A stretch of DNA of 64,000 bases from Deltaproteobacteria bacterium (lineage in GTDB: Bacteria > Desulfobacterota > Binatia > HRBIN30 > JACQVA1): contig JACOST010000030.1 of assembly GCA_016178705.1 (NCBI GenBank), positions 124,001-188,000 of the forward strand, written 5' to 3'. This document shows, one piece after another, positions 54,217 through 62,036 of the stretch. Both the position numbers and the translations under genes were made by a program. Under the pieces are notes generated by a model. The model saw only the letters and a list, made by a program, of their open reading frames with translations, ran no database searches and was not told the origin of the DNA. How positions within the stretch are numbered: the first letter of the stretch is position 1; each line of letters opens with the position of its first letter.

Positions 54217-54572
54217 GATTTGCCGTGACCGCGAGGACGCCGTCGGCCAGGAAGTGACCTCGGCGCTGGCTCGCGTAACTCCTCCTGGGTGAGACGAGCC
54301 ACGAATTTTCCGAAATTGGTCTGGAGCAAGTCGATAATGCTCTGCATGACTGGAGGGGTGATGGCCAGCCGTGCAACACATTGGGCCGTGACAGAAGTCG
54401 GCGGATCGCTCTCGGATAGGACCATTGGCAGTTGCGATTGAAAGAACGAGAGGTGGAAGATCCCCTTGTCGGGAAGAGCCTGGCATGACGCCAGATCCGC
54501 AGACAGCAATGGCATGTTGTCTGGAAATTGAAAGTCGACACGAACCGTGATCCTTCCTTCACCCTCTGCCAT
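54213..54572 (-). CDS. DUF3467-like small protein
   Basis: A 119-residue protein with an N-terminal strand-rich half (RITVRVDFQFPDNMPLLSADL; FHLSFFQSQLPMV) and a helix with ARLAITPPVMQSIIDLLQTNFGKFVARL, which follows the DUF3467 layout (exclusion of an arginine/valine strand followed by an oligomerising helix). A basic tail RRRPRGHGKS ends it. It is the first gene of the overlapping three-gene unit. No DNA-binding motif is seen; a partner role is likely. Confidence 0.55.
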   Translation of the reverse strand: MAEGEGRITVRVDFQFPDNMPLLSADLASCQALPDKGIFHLSFFQSQLPMVLSESDPPTSVTAQCVARLAITPPVMQSIIDLLQTNFGKFVARLTQEELREPAPRSLPGRRRPRGHGKS

Positions 54573-54723
54573 TGCCGCTCCTCAATGGGACAACTATCAC
54601 GTTCCTGTCCCATATGTGAAGCCAGTACTCGGGCGTGGCTGCATGTGGTTAGCCGGATCATTAAGACTCCCTCGGAAGCCCGGCAAGTTGTGAAGCACCA
54701 ACGGCGGCCGGTGACGACCCAGA

Positions 54724-55545
54724 TCAAGCTTCGAACATCGCGCTGATGTCGCGAAAGCTCACGGCATCGGCCGCGAAAGCAAAGGTCCCGCGTTCTCGCA
54801 TTTCCCGCGCCGCGCGTAGAAAGGCGCCGAGCGCGGCGCGGGAGAGCGCACTGCCGACACTCACGCGCTTCACTCCCATCGCCGAGAGCTCGGCGAGACT
54901 GAGTTGCACGCCTTGCAATCCCATCACGACGTTCACCGGGCGGTCGACGGAGCTCACCACCGCGGCGATGTCATCTTTGCTGGCCAGCCCCGGTGCGTAG
55001 AGCACATCCGCCCCGGCCTCCTGGTAGGCCTGCAGCCGCTTGATCGTGTCGGCGAGATCGCGCCGCCCGACCAGGAAGTTTTCTACCCGCGCCGTCAGTG
55101 TGAAAGGAAACGGCAGCGCGCGTGACACCTGACTTGCGGCACGGACTCGCTCGACCGCAAGCGGCAACGCATAGATCGGATCATCCGCGCGACCAGTGGC
55201 GTCTTCGATCGACCCACCGACGAGCCCCGTTGCCGCGGCGAGCCGCACGGTTTCCGCGACCGTCTCCGCGTCATCGCCGAAGCCGTTCTCGAGATCGGCG
55301 CTGACGGGCAGGTCGGTGGCGGACACGATGCTTCGAACATGGTCCAGCATTTCGTCGCGACCGATCGCCCCATCACGCCGCCCAACCGAGAACGCATAGC
55401 CGGCGCTGGTAGTCGCGAGCGCCTCGAATCCGAGGTGCGCCAGCAACCGCGCGGTGCCGACGTCCCACGGATTGGGAATGATGAACGCGCTGTCGCGTTC
55501 GTGCAGTGCGCGAAAAGCGATTCCCTTTTCGGTTTGAGTTCGCAT
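54724..55545 (-). CDS. PEP mutase/isocitrate lyase superfamily enzyme
   Basis: A 273-residue TIM-barrel enzyme with IIPNPWDVGTARLLAHLGF, ATTSAGYAFSVGRRDG, VSADLENGFGDDAETVAETV (metal/phosphate site), GSIEDATG and VEAR-like LTARVENFLVG. Members are PEP mutases, oxaloacetate hydrolases, methylisocitrate lyases or carboxyvinyl-carboxyphosphonate mutases; the exact reaction cannot be told. GGAG lies seven bases before ATG 55545; GTG 55557 and ATG 55551 are alternatives. Its leader is duplicated at 56081-56145, ahead of the DUF4260 gene. Confidence 0.9.
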   Translation of the reverse strand: MRTQTEKGIAFRALHERDSAFIIPNPWDVGTARLLAHLGFEALATTSAGYAFSVGRRDGAIGRDEMLDHVRSIVSATDLPVSADLENGFGDDAETVAETVRLAAATGLVGGSIEDATGRADDPIYALPLAVERVRAASQVSRALPFPFTLTARVENFLVGRRDLADTIKRLQAYQEAGADVLYAPGLASKDDIAAVVSSVDRPVNVVMGLQGVQLSLAELSAMGVKRVSVGSALSRAALGAFLRAAREMRERGTFAFAADAVSFRDISAMFEA

Positions 55546-55620
55546 CAGCATCTCCACACTCGCGGGCGCTCAACAATCCACCAAGGTGTCCCATGCGGCG
55601 CGGTCATCCTACGACGAACG
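55535..55620 (-). repeat. Duplicated leader, copy 1
   Basis: TGAGTTCGCATCAGCATCTCCAC (55535-55557 minus its last three bases here) and CATCCTACGACGAACG (55605-55620) occur again at 56081-56103 and 56130-56145. On the minus strand this covers the ribosome site, start codon and upstream sequence of the PEP mutase-like gene, so a promoter region was probably duplicated. Confidence 0.75.
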
Positions 55621-55667
55621 GGCTCGCAAACGGAACCGCGGCGGCGCGATAGGGACGGGCCATCGCA

Positions 55668-56054
55668 TTACATTTCATCCGGCGATCTGCCGATCCGACC
55701 AAGGTGCGTGTCGTGAAAATCGCTCGGATATTTCAGACCGTATCCGAGCATGCGATCGAATCCAATGTGCGCAAGCCAGATCAGCCCCGCAATCGTCAGT
55801 GGCCGTGCGGGTTCGAGCTGCGACACGACCAGCAGCGCGAGTGGTCCGATCGTGCTGTGGGCCACGTTGTACACCCACGCGCCCAACCGCGGACCGCCAA
55901 GGTATCCGACAAACGACACGTCGGGTACCAAGAAGAGCAGTGCGAATAGTCCCCAACCCCGCCCGAGCCACACGTAGCAAGCTACTGCGAACGCCAGCGC
56001 GGCAGCCGCCTCGATGCGAAGCCAGATGCGGGGAGCATCACGCGGGAGAGACAT
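55668..56054 (-). CDS. DUF4260 family membrane protein
   Basis: A 128-residue protein with three or four membrane helices. The family signature is seen in LGRGWGLFALLFLVPDVSFVG, YLGGPRLGAWVYNVAHSTIGPL and AHIGFDRMLGYGLKYPSDFHDTHLG. ATG 56054 has AAAGGA upstream. Its 5' side carries the duplicated leader, so it probably shares regulation with the PEP mutase-like gene. Function of DUF4260 is not established. Confidence 0.85.
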   Translation of the reverse strand: MSLPRDAPRIWLRIEAAAALAFAVACYVWLGRGWGLFALLFLVPDVSFVGYLGGPRLGAWVYNVAHSTIGPLALLVVSQLEPARPLTIAGLIWLAHIGFDRMLGYGLKYPSDFHDTHLGRIGRSPDEM

Positions 56055-56080
56055 CGCATCCTTTCGTCGCCGGCTCAGCC

Positions 56081-56145
56081 TGAGTTCGCATCAGCATCTC
56101 CACCTCGAGGGTGCTCGACATCGCGCTGCCATCCTACGACGAACG
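56081..56145 (-). repeat. Duplicated leader, copy 2
   Basis: Second copy of the leader found at 55535-55620, with identical 23-bp and 16-bp blocks and a shortened middle. On the minus strand it includes an ATG-CTG-ATG-CGA-ACT start identical to that of the PEP mutase-like gene, which then runs into a stop within 20 codons. It is thus the 5' remnant of a duplicated gene end, fused to the DUF4260 leader. Confidence 0.72.
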
Positions 56146-56372
56146 CAGCCGCTAACGGAATCGCCATTGCGGCGCATCTACCCAGGAACCGAACCCCGTT
56201 CGCGGCCGGGCGCACCGTCGTGCGCCCCTCCAAGGAATTCGCTTGTCTCGTGTCGGTCCAAACTGCCGCACCACGGTCGGCGCCGACATCCGAAACGCGC
56301 GCCCACTCGTACTAGAGAACGATGAGAATCCGGGTGACGGTCGACGCTTGGCTGTGTTAGGGCTGGTCCGCG
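56146..56372. other. Intergenic region without recognised gene
   Basis: Together with the duplicated leader this makes up the 318-base gap between the divergent DUF4260 and His-rich genes. It holds no open frame with a ribosome site and no clear palindromic metal-regulator (Zur/Fur) box. The stretch CTAGAGAACGATGAGAATC (56313-56331) is the most A/T-rich part and the likeliest promoter of the His-rich gene. Confidence 0.5.
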
Positions 56373-56795
56373 ATGAAGCGTGTCCGTCGCCAATTGAACC
56401 GCTGGACGCCGCTGGTGCTCGCGCTCTTTCTCAGCGCGATCGCCGCGCCGCGCGCCGGACTGTTCTTGCATCATCATGCCGACGGTGACCACGCCCACAT
56501 TCACGCCGATGGTGATGATCACGACGCGGATCACGACCATAAGCTCGCTGCCGCGCATCATCATCACGACCTCACTGTCGGCGCGGCCGAGGATGAGCCG
56601 GAGATCGAAGCGCCGGACCACGACGAGAGCGGTCACTGGCACGCGCAGAATCGTTTTCACCGCGCCCTTGCGCCAGCACTGATCACGGTCGATGACGTTC
56701 AACTCGTTGCACGGCTTCGTGCGTCTTCCGATGCTCCAATAGTCGACCGCGCCGCACTCCCCGCCCGCGCTCGCGGCCCGCCGCTCGTTCTGTAG
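56373..56795 (+). CDS. His-rich membrane or periplasmic protein upstream of TonB receptor
   Basis: A 140-residue protein with an N-terminal hydrophobic segment (TPLVLALFLSAIAAPRAGL), then long runs of His and Asp (FLHHHADGDHAHIHADGDD, DHDHKLAAAHHHHDL), ideal for binding zinc, nickel or cobalt. No enzyme motif. It lies 89 bases upstream of a TonB-dependent receptor gene, a common arrangement for metal-acquisition loci. A long frame on the opposite strand across this region is a composition artefact. Confidence 0.68.
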   Translation: MKRVRRQLNRWTPLVLALFLSAIAAPRAGLFLHHHADGDHAHIHADGDDHDADHDHKLAAAHHHHDLTVGAAEDEPEIEAPDHDESGHWHAQNRFHRALAPALITVDDVQLVARLRASSDAPIVDRAALPARARGPPLVL

Positions 56796-56883
56796 CTTCT
56801 TCTGAATACGAGATTCTTCGATCAACGTTCGGGCTTCATCGGTCACGGACCGTGAGCCCGTGTTGTGTAGCGGAGGTTCATCA

Positions 56884-59259
56884 ATGCGAAACCGGAGCCG
56901 ATGGCTCCGCCTCGCAGCGGTGGCGTGGTGTTTCGCCGTCGTGGCTCGCGCCGAGGAGCGCGGCGCGGCTGAGACACAGCCGGCCGCAGAGGCAGCAGAA
57001 GAGCGCTCGGCACCAGCGACGCCTGAAGTCGCCAAGCCGACCGGAAAGGGACGGGCTCAACTCACCGAAGTCGTCGTCGAGGCGAAGAAACCCTTGTCGG
57101 CCGCGTCGTCGGACGAGATCCGCGAGAAGGACTACGAGTTGCGGCCGCACGCCACCGTGATGGAGATTCTCAACAGCATTCCGGGACTGGTCGTGGCGCA
57201 ACATCAAGGCGGCGGCAAGGCACCGCAATGGCTCATCCGCGGCTTCGACGCCGACCACGGCACCGACGTGGCCGTCTTCGTCGACAGCATGCCGATCAAT
57301 TTGCCGACGCATGCGCACGGCCAGGGCTACGCGGACGTGAACTTCATCATTCCGGAAACGGTCGAGCGCTTCCAACTCTTCAAGGGCCCGTACTTCACGC
57401 AGTTCGGCGACTTCGCCAACACCGGCGCGCTCAACTTCATCACTAAGGAAGAGTTCACGGAGAACTTCGCCCTCGCCGAAGGCGGATACTTCGGCACTCA
57501 GCGCTACGTACTCGGGGCGTCGCCGAAGTTGCCGTGGGCGAAGACGTTGCTCGCGGCGCAGGCGTTCTCAACCAACGGCCCCTTCGTCAACCCGCAGCAC
57601 TACTGGCGCTACAATGGCTTCGCCAAGATCACGCTCAACCCGACGCCGGAGTCGAACTTCTGGATCGACGGCACGGTATACGACGGCGATTGGGATGGTT
57701 CGGGACAGATCCCGCTACGCGTCGTACAGCAAGGCTCGCTCGTCACCAATCCGGAGACCACCCCAGCGACGACGCGTCCGTTCGGTCGCTTCGATTCGAT
57801 CGATCCCACGGAAGGCGGTTCGACCGATCGCGAAAACCTCGACGTGCACTACACGTACACGCCGACCGCGCAGGACGTGTGGTCATTCCAGGCCTACGCC
57901 AGCCGATACAAGCTGCAACTGTTCTCCGACTTCACTTTCTTTCGGGATACGGGTCTGCGGTTCACGCGGCTGTCCAACGGCGATATCTGCGATACCACTC
58001 ACGGCGACTGCGGTGGATCAGACAACTACATCCCAGGCGACGGCATCGAGCAGAACGATCAGCGCGAGATCTACGGCGGCAAGGCCAACTACACTCACTA
58101 CTGGGCGCTGCTCGATCGCCCGGTGCAAAGCCAAGTGGAAGTCGACACGAACAACAATCACATCAACGTCGCCCTCCACCGGCAAGTGCAGCGCCAACGC
58201 TTCTACACGATCAACCAGTTGGCGGTTCAAGAGGACACGGTCAGCGCCTGGATGCAGCACCAGATCTTTCTCACCGATTGGCTGCGGCTGGAAACCGGCC
58301 TGCGCGGCGACGTGTTCTTCTTCAACGGATCGGATAACCTTCCCGCCTCGGTGACAACCCAACCGAATTGCGATCCGGCGAGCGGTCCGCGCTGCGACCG
58401 CAATTTCACCGCGGTGCGCATCGCCGGCAACAGCACCAATTCCATCGTCAGCCCCAAGCTCAACCTGGTGATCACGCCGATGCCCGACACCGATATCTAT
58501 CTGAACTACGGCAACGGCTTTCACTCGAACGATGCGCGCAACGTGTTGCTCGCGAAAGCCCACCCGCAGCAGGCCGGCAACGTCAGCTCGGCGCTGGCGC
58601 AGTCGACCGGCTACGAGTTGGGGGCACGTACTCGCCAGTTCGATAGGGTCGATCTCGCCACCGCGCTGTGGCTGCTCGATCTGAGCGACGAGCTGATTTT
58701 TTCCGGCGATACCGGCGAAGCATCCCTACCAGCGGGCGCGACGCGACGGTGGGGAATTGATTTCGAGACCCGTTGCCAATTCACCGACTGGTTGTTCCTG
58801 GACTACGATTTGAGCTATGCGGACCCCCGCTTTCGCACCGGTGAAAACCCGGGCGGTGCGATTCCCTTGGCGCCCATCATCCTCATGAACGGCGGTCTCA
58901 CCACCGAGTTCGGCAGCGGCTTCTCGGCGGCGCTACGTCTGCGCTATCTTGGCGACCGTCCGGCCAACGAAACGCGCACGCTGACGGCACCGGGCTTCAC
59001 GCTCTTGGACTTGCTTGGCAAATATCGCTGGCGGAATGTCGAAGCCGATCTCAGCTTCTTGAACCTGACCAATACCGACTGGCGCGAGGCGCAGTTCGAC
59101 GACCAGTCGTGCGTACGCAGCGAGGTCGGTGGCGGGGACTGCGCGCTGCATTCGCCTGGCAAGCAGGGCACGTCATCGTCTAACGCCGGCGTCACCGACA
59201 TCCACTTCACCCCTGGCAATCCGTTCTGGATACGCGGGGGGTTGGCGGTATACTTCTAG
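56884..59259 (+). CDS. TonB-dependent outer-membrane receptor
   Basis: A 791-residue receptor. It has a signal peptide (LAAVAWCFAVVARA), an Ala/Glu/Pro-rich region, a TonB-box-like LTEVVVEAKK (about 68-77), the plug domain (PHATVMEILNSIPGLVVAQHQGGGKAPQ, IRGFDADHGTDVAVFVD, FANTGALNFIT) and a 22-strand barrel ending in a terminal Phe. The plug is typical of metal and vitamin receptors; GFDADHGTDVAVFVDSMP belongs to the same group as many putative zinc/nickel receptors. GGAGG precedes ATG 56884. The adjoining His-rich protein and TonB suggest metal transport. Confidence 0.92.
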   Translation: MRNRSRWLRLAAVAWCFAVVARAEERGAAETQPAAEAAEERSAPATPEVAKPTGKGRAQLTEVVVEAKKPLSAASSDEIREKDYELRPHATVMEILNSIPGLVVAQHQGGGKAPQWLIRGFDADHGTDVAVFVDSMPINLPTHAHGQGYADVNFIIPETVERFQLFKGPYFTQFGDFANTGALNFITKEEFTENFALAEGGYFGTQRYVLGASPKLPWAKTLLAAQAFSTNGPFVNPQHYWRYNGFAKITLNPTPESNFWIDGTVYDGDWDGSGQIPLRVVQQGSLVTNPETTPATTRPFGRFDSIDPTEGGSTDRENLDVHYTYTPTAQDVWSFQAYASRYKLQLFSDFTFFRDTGLRFTRLSNGDICDTTHGDCGGSDNYIPGDGIEQNDQREIYGGKANYTHYWALLDRPVQSQVEVDTNNNHINVALHRQVQRQRFYTINQLAVQEDTVSAWMQHQIFLTDWLRLETGLRGDVFFFNGSDNLPASVTTQPNCDPASGPRCDRNFTAVRIAGNSTNSIVSPKLNLVITPMPDTDIYLNYGNGFHSNDARNVLLAKAHPQQAGNVSSALAQSTGYELGARTRQFDRVDLATALWLLDLSDELIFSGDTGEASLPAGATRRWGIDFETRCQFTDWLFLDYDLSYADPRFRTGENPGGAIPLAPIILMNGGLTTEFGSGFSAALRLRYLGDRPANETRTLTAPGFTLLDLLGKYRWRNVEADLSFLNLTNTDWREAQFDDQSCVRSEVGGGDCALHSPGKQGTSSSNAGVTDIHFTPGNPFWIRGGLAVYF

Positions 59260-59269
59260 CGACAATCTC

Positions 59270-60028
59270 GTGAGTGTCGCCGTGCAGAACGCCTCAGCCG
59301 AATTGATGATCTATGTCCCGTCACCGCGGGCCAGCCGGTTCAATGTACCGCTGCTCGCGTCGGTGGCGTTGCACGTAGTCGCGCTGCTGGTATTCGCGGG
59401 CACTTCTGTGCGACTGGTGGCGCCGCCGACGGCGCCGATTCGCATCACGATCATCGACCCCGCGCCGCCACCGCCACTTGGCAATGCCGCGGCGCCGATC
59501 GCCGCAGTGGCTGTCGCGCAGCCCGCGCCGCAACCCGTCCCAGTGGCGCGGCACCGACCTCGGATTGCCCGCCAGCCGCGCCCGGTCCCGGACACCACCA
59601 CGACGACCGAACCGGCGCCGAGCACCGACGAGACGGCGCGCATCACGGGTGAGTCCGTCGGTGTTGTAGACGGCGCACCCGGCGGATCGATTGGCGGACA
59701 GTCAGGCGGTACCGTTGGCGGGCACGGCGATCAATTGTTCCGGGCCGACGAAGTCGCATCGCCACCGATCGCGATCACCAAACCGATGCCGAACTATCCA
59801 CCGCTCGCCCGCGCGCGCGGCATCGAGGGCTTGGTGGTGTTGGAAGCCATCGTCGACCGCAGCGGCCAGATCGAACCCGACGGCGTGAAAGTTTTACAGT
59901 CGGTGGCGCAGCTCGACGATGCGGCCATCAGTGCGTTCCGCCAGTGGCGCTTCAAGCCGGGACGCGACCAGCACGGCGAACCCGTTCGGGTCGTGCTGCA
60001 GGTGCCGATCCGGTTTCAGTTGCGGTAG
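59270..60028 (+). CDS. tonB: TonB energy-transducing protein
   Basis: A 252-residue TonB: one N-terminal membrane helix (FNVPLLASVALHVVALLVFAG), a Pro-rich and Ala-rich spacer (PAPQPVPVARHRPRIARQPR), a Gly/Ser stretch, then the C-terminal domain (MPNYPPLARARGIEGLVVLEAI, VLQSVAQLDDAAISAFRQWRFKPG, VRVVLQVPIRFQLR) that contacts the receptor's TonB box. GTG 59270 or ATG 59306 may start it. The gene follows the receptor by ten bases. exbB and exbD are not adjacent. Confidence 0.9.
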   Translation: MSVAVQNASAELMIYVPSPRASRFNVPLLASVALHVVALLVFAGTSVRLVAPPTAPIRITIIDPAPPPPLGNAAAPIAAVAVAQPAPQPVPVARHRPRIARQPRPVPDTTTTTEPAPSTDETARITGESVGVVDGAPGGSIGGQSGGTVGGHGDQLFRADEVASPPIAITKPMPNYPPLARARGIEGLVVLEAIVDRSGQIEPDGVKVLQSVAQLDDAAISAFRQWRFKPGRDQHGEPVRVVLQVPIRFQLR

Positions 60029-60033
60029 CGGCC

Positions 60034-60942
60034 CTACTCGAACGCGGCCAAGAACTCCTTGAACGCCTGCATCTGACCGCCGGCTGTCGAGGACGGCACG
60101 AGAATCGGCGTGCTGATTCCCGCCGCGTACCACGCTTCGAGACCGTCGCGGACTTCTTTCACGCTGCCGTAGAGCGTCGTGTCGGCAAGCCAGCGCTCGG
60201 ACATCAGCGCAGGAATCTTGTCGAACTCCTTCTTCGCGATCGCTTGCTGGATCGCCCGCATTTCGTCTTCATAGCCCGCTTCGATCCAGTAGTTCTGGTA
60301 GTTGGGCAGCAGGATGTAACCGGTCAGCGTCTTGCGATTCACCGCGGCGGCCGCGTTGCGGTCGTCGCTGATGCAGGTCGGGATCATGTTGCCGATGAAA
60401 AAATCCGCGCTGCCCCGTTTCTCCGCCGGCAGATACGACAGCGACGCCGCCATGTGCGAGCGCGCCGCGTTGGCCCACATCGCGCCCTGGGCGATTTCCG
60501 CGGCGAGTCGCACCATGGGTTTGCGCAGCGTCGCCAATACCACCGGTGGTAGCTCGCCTTGCCGATTGCCCCCTTCGCGCAACTGTTCGACGAAGCGCCG
60601 CGTGTCGGCCAGCGGCTTGCCGGTCGCGATGCTCAAGCGCTTGTGTACCGGCCCGTGACTCACCCCGATGCCAAATGCGAAGCGGCCGTTGCTCAACTCG
60701 TGGATCAACGATGCGGTCTGCGCGTAGTCGAACGGATGGCGCGTGTAGATGTTGGCTATCCCGGTTCCAAAACGAATCGTCTTGGTCGACAGCGCCAGCG
60801 CTTCGCACAACCCAACGCCGTCGTTGAAGCTCGGGCAATAGATCCCCGCAAAGCCGCGGCGCTCGATCTCTTGCGCTAACTCGATCGTTGCGTGCCGCCG
60901 CCCGGGCATCGCCGCTAGGCTCACTGCTGGTTTTGGGTTCAT
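60034..60942 (-). CDS. LLM-class (luciferase-like, F420-type) oxidoreductase
   Basis: A 302-residue TIM-barrel oxidoreductase with the conserved N-terminal strand (MPGRRHATIELAQEIERRGFAGIYCPSF), IRFGTGIANIYTRHPFDYAQTA, LSNGRFAFGIGVSHGPVHKR and a C-terminal domain WYAAGISTPILVPSS. This is the pattern of F420-dependent members such as glucose-6-phosphate dehydrogenase and other LLM enzymes. Cofactor type cannot be proven from sequence. It is convergent with tonB, six bases away. Substrate unknown. Confidence 0.88.
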   Translation of the reverse strand: MNPKPAVSLAAMPGRRHATIELAQEIERRGFAGIYCPSFNDGVGLCEALALSTKTIRFGTGIANIYTRHPFDYAQTASLIHELSNGRFAFGIGVSHGPVHKRLSIATGKPLADTRRFVEQLREGGNRQGELPPVVLATLRKPMVRLAAEIAQGAMWANAARSHMAASLSYLPAEKRGSADFFIGNMIPTCISDDRNAAAAVNRKTLTGYILLPNYQNYWIEAGYEDEMRAIQQAIAKKEFDKIPALMSERWLADTTLYGSVKEVRDGLEAWYAAGISTPILVPSSTAGGQMQAFKEFLAAFE

Positions 60943-60960
60943 GGATTCTCCTTGGTGGTG

Positions 60961-60997
60961 ATTCGTGAGACGTGAGACGTGAATCGTGAAGGTTGGA
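60961..60997. repeat. CGTGA short-period motif
   Basis: ATTCGTGAGACGTGAGACGTG and the following AATCGTGAAGG form an array of about seven-base CGTGAGA/CGTGAAT units between the LLM and PAP2 genes. Similar short copies occur at 8184-8206 and 14934-14958. Confidence 0.45.
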
Positions 60998-61008
60998 CAC
61001 CCGGCGCG

Positions 61009-61881
61009 TTAGGTACTCACTGCTGGGCTGGGGCGTAGCCACAGCGCGCCGATCAGGCGCGGATAGATCCACAACGCGAACACCCACAGCGACGCGACCA
61101 GCCCGTAGGTCACGAGCAACTGCGTTGGCGGTATCATTCCGAGCGAGGTGGACAGCGCCAACTGCATGGCGAGGCCGAGGATGACGACAACGATGCTCTG
61201 ACGCGACGAATTCAACGTGAGCGATTGTTGTGGCAACCAACTCGCGCCGGCGAGAAATCCCACCACGCTGCCCGAGATCGTTGCCAACGCCACGTCGCCG
61301 GTGAGCGTGATCGCCAACGACGCACCAACGATGACGGCGATCGCCCACGGCGGCGTGTAGCAGTTGCGATGCGCCCAGCGTTCGAGCGGACTGATCGCCG
61401 GCAACAGCAACAGCCCGAGCCCCAATCCGCCGAGCACGTCGATCGGAAAATGTACCGCGAGATACAACCGCGAGAACGAGATCAGCGCGATCAGTAGCAC
61501 CGCCACCGCGGTGAACCAGCGCCGCCCGATCCACCACGCCAGATAGCCCCAGAACACTACAGCACCCTGCGCGTGGCCGCTGGGAAACGAGTTGCTGTGC
61601 GATTGATACGGCCGGAAATCCAGCACGCGCGCCAGCGCGGGATCCGGACGCGGCGTGTTCACCCACAGCTTCGCGTACGTGTTCACGTAGCCGCCAAGCA
61701 GAATCAACAGGAACAGTCCCATGGCCTTGCGGCGATCGACGATCCAGAACAGCGGTGCGACCGTGAGGTAGTAGAACGTCGGATAGCCGAGATCGGTGAC
61801 GACGCGAAAGAATCCGTCGCAAAACGGATTCGCCCACGTCGCGATCCAGTGGAACACCGCGTACCCAGTCAGCCACTCCAT
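61009..61881 (-). CDS. PAP2 family phosphatase
   Basis: A 290-residue integral membrane phosphatase with the three PAP2 signatures: KLWVNTPRPDP (K-x6-RP), PSGHAQGAVV and SRLYLAVHFPIDVLGG (SR-x5-H-x3-D). Members hydrolyse undecaprenyl diphosphate, phosphatidate or related lipids. About seven helices; the C-terminal third has three more hydrophobic stretches (VVVVILGLAMQLAL) that extend beyond the standard fold. Function among PAP2 types not resolved. Confidence 0.9.
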   Translation of the reverse strand: MEWLTGYAVFHWIATWANPFCDGFFRVVTDLGYPTFYYLTVAPLFWIVDRRKAMGLFLLILLGGYVNTYAKLWVNTPRPDPALARVLDFRPYQSHSNSFPSGHAQGAVVFWGYLAWWIGRRWFTAVAVLLIALISFSRLYLAVHFPIDVLGGLGLGLLLLPAISPLERWAHRNCYTPPWAIAVIVGASLAITLTGDVALATISGSVVGFLAGASWLPQQSLTLNSSRQSIVVVILGLAMQLALSTSLGMIPPTQLLVTYGLVASLWVFALWIYPRLIGALWLRPSPAVST

Positions 61882-61888
61882 GCGACGG

Positions 61889-62014
61889 AGTTAAACAAGT
61901 CCAACGTCCAAAGTCCAAGGTCCAAAATTGCGGGTCCAAAGTCCAAGGTCAAAAGTCCAAACCCGCGCGGCCAACGCTTGCGACTTTCGGCTTTGAACTT
62001 TGGACCTTGGACTC
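61889..62014. repeat. AAGTCC/GTCCAAGG short-period array with inverted arm
   Basis: About ten imperfect copies of GTCCAAAG and GTCCAAGG run from 61889 to 61965 (for example AACAAGTCCAACGTCCAAAG); a stretch TTTGAACTTTGGACCTTGG at 61992-62010 is complementary to them. It fills the gap between the PAP2 gene and the acyl-CoA ligase and is the largest of several such arrays in the window. Confidence 0.7.
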
Positions 62015-62036
62015 GGCTTCCGGTAAGGAAGCGGCG

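Noticed and set aside
56178-57035. Long minus-strand open frame opposite the His-rich gene and the start of the TonB receptor
   Set aside because: It consists of low-complexity Arg/Val runs antisense to clear genes, with no family motif or ribosome site.
60269-61939. 556-residue minus-strand frame spanning the LLM and PAP2 genes
   Set aside because: It runs through two genuine genes in another frame and shows no domain.
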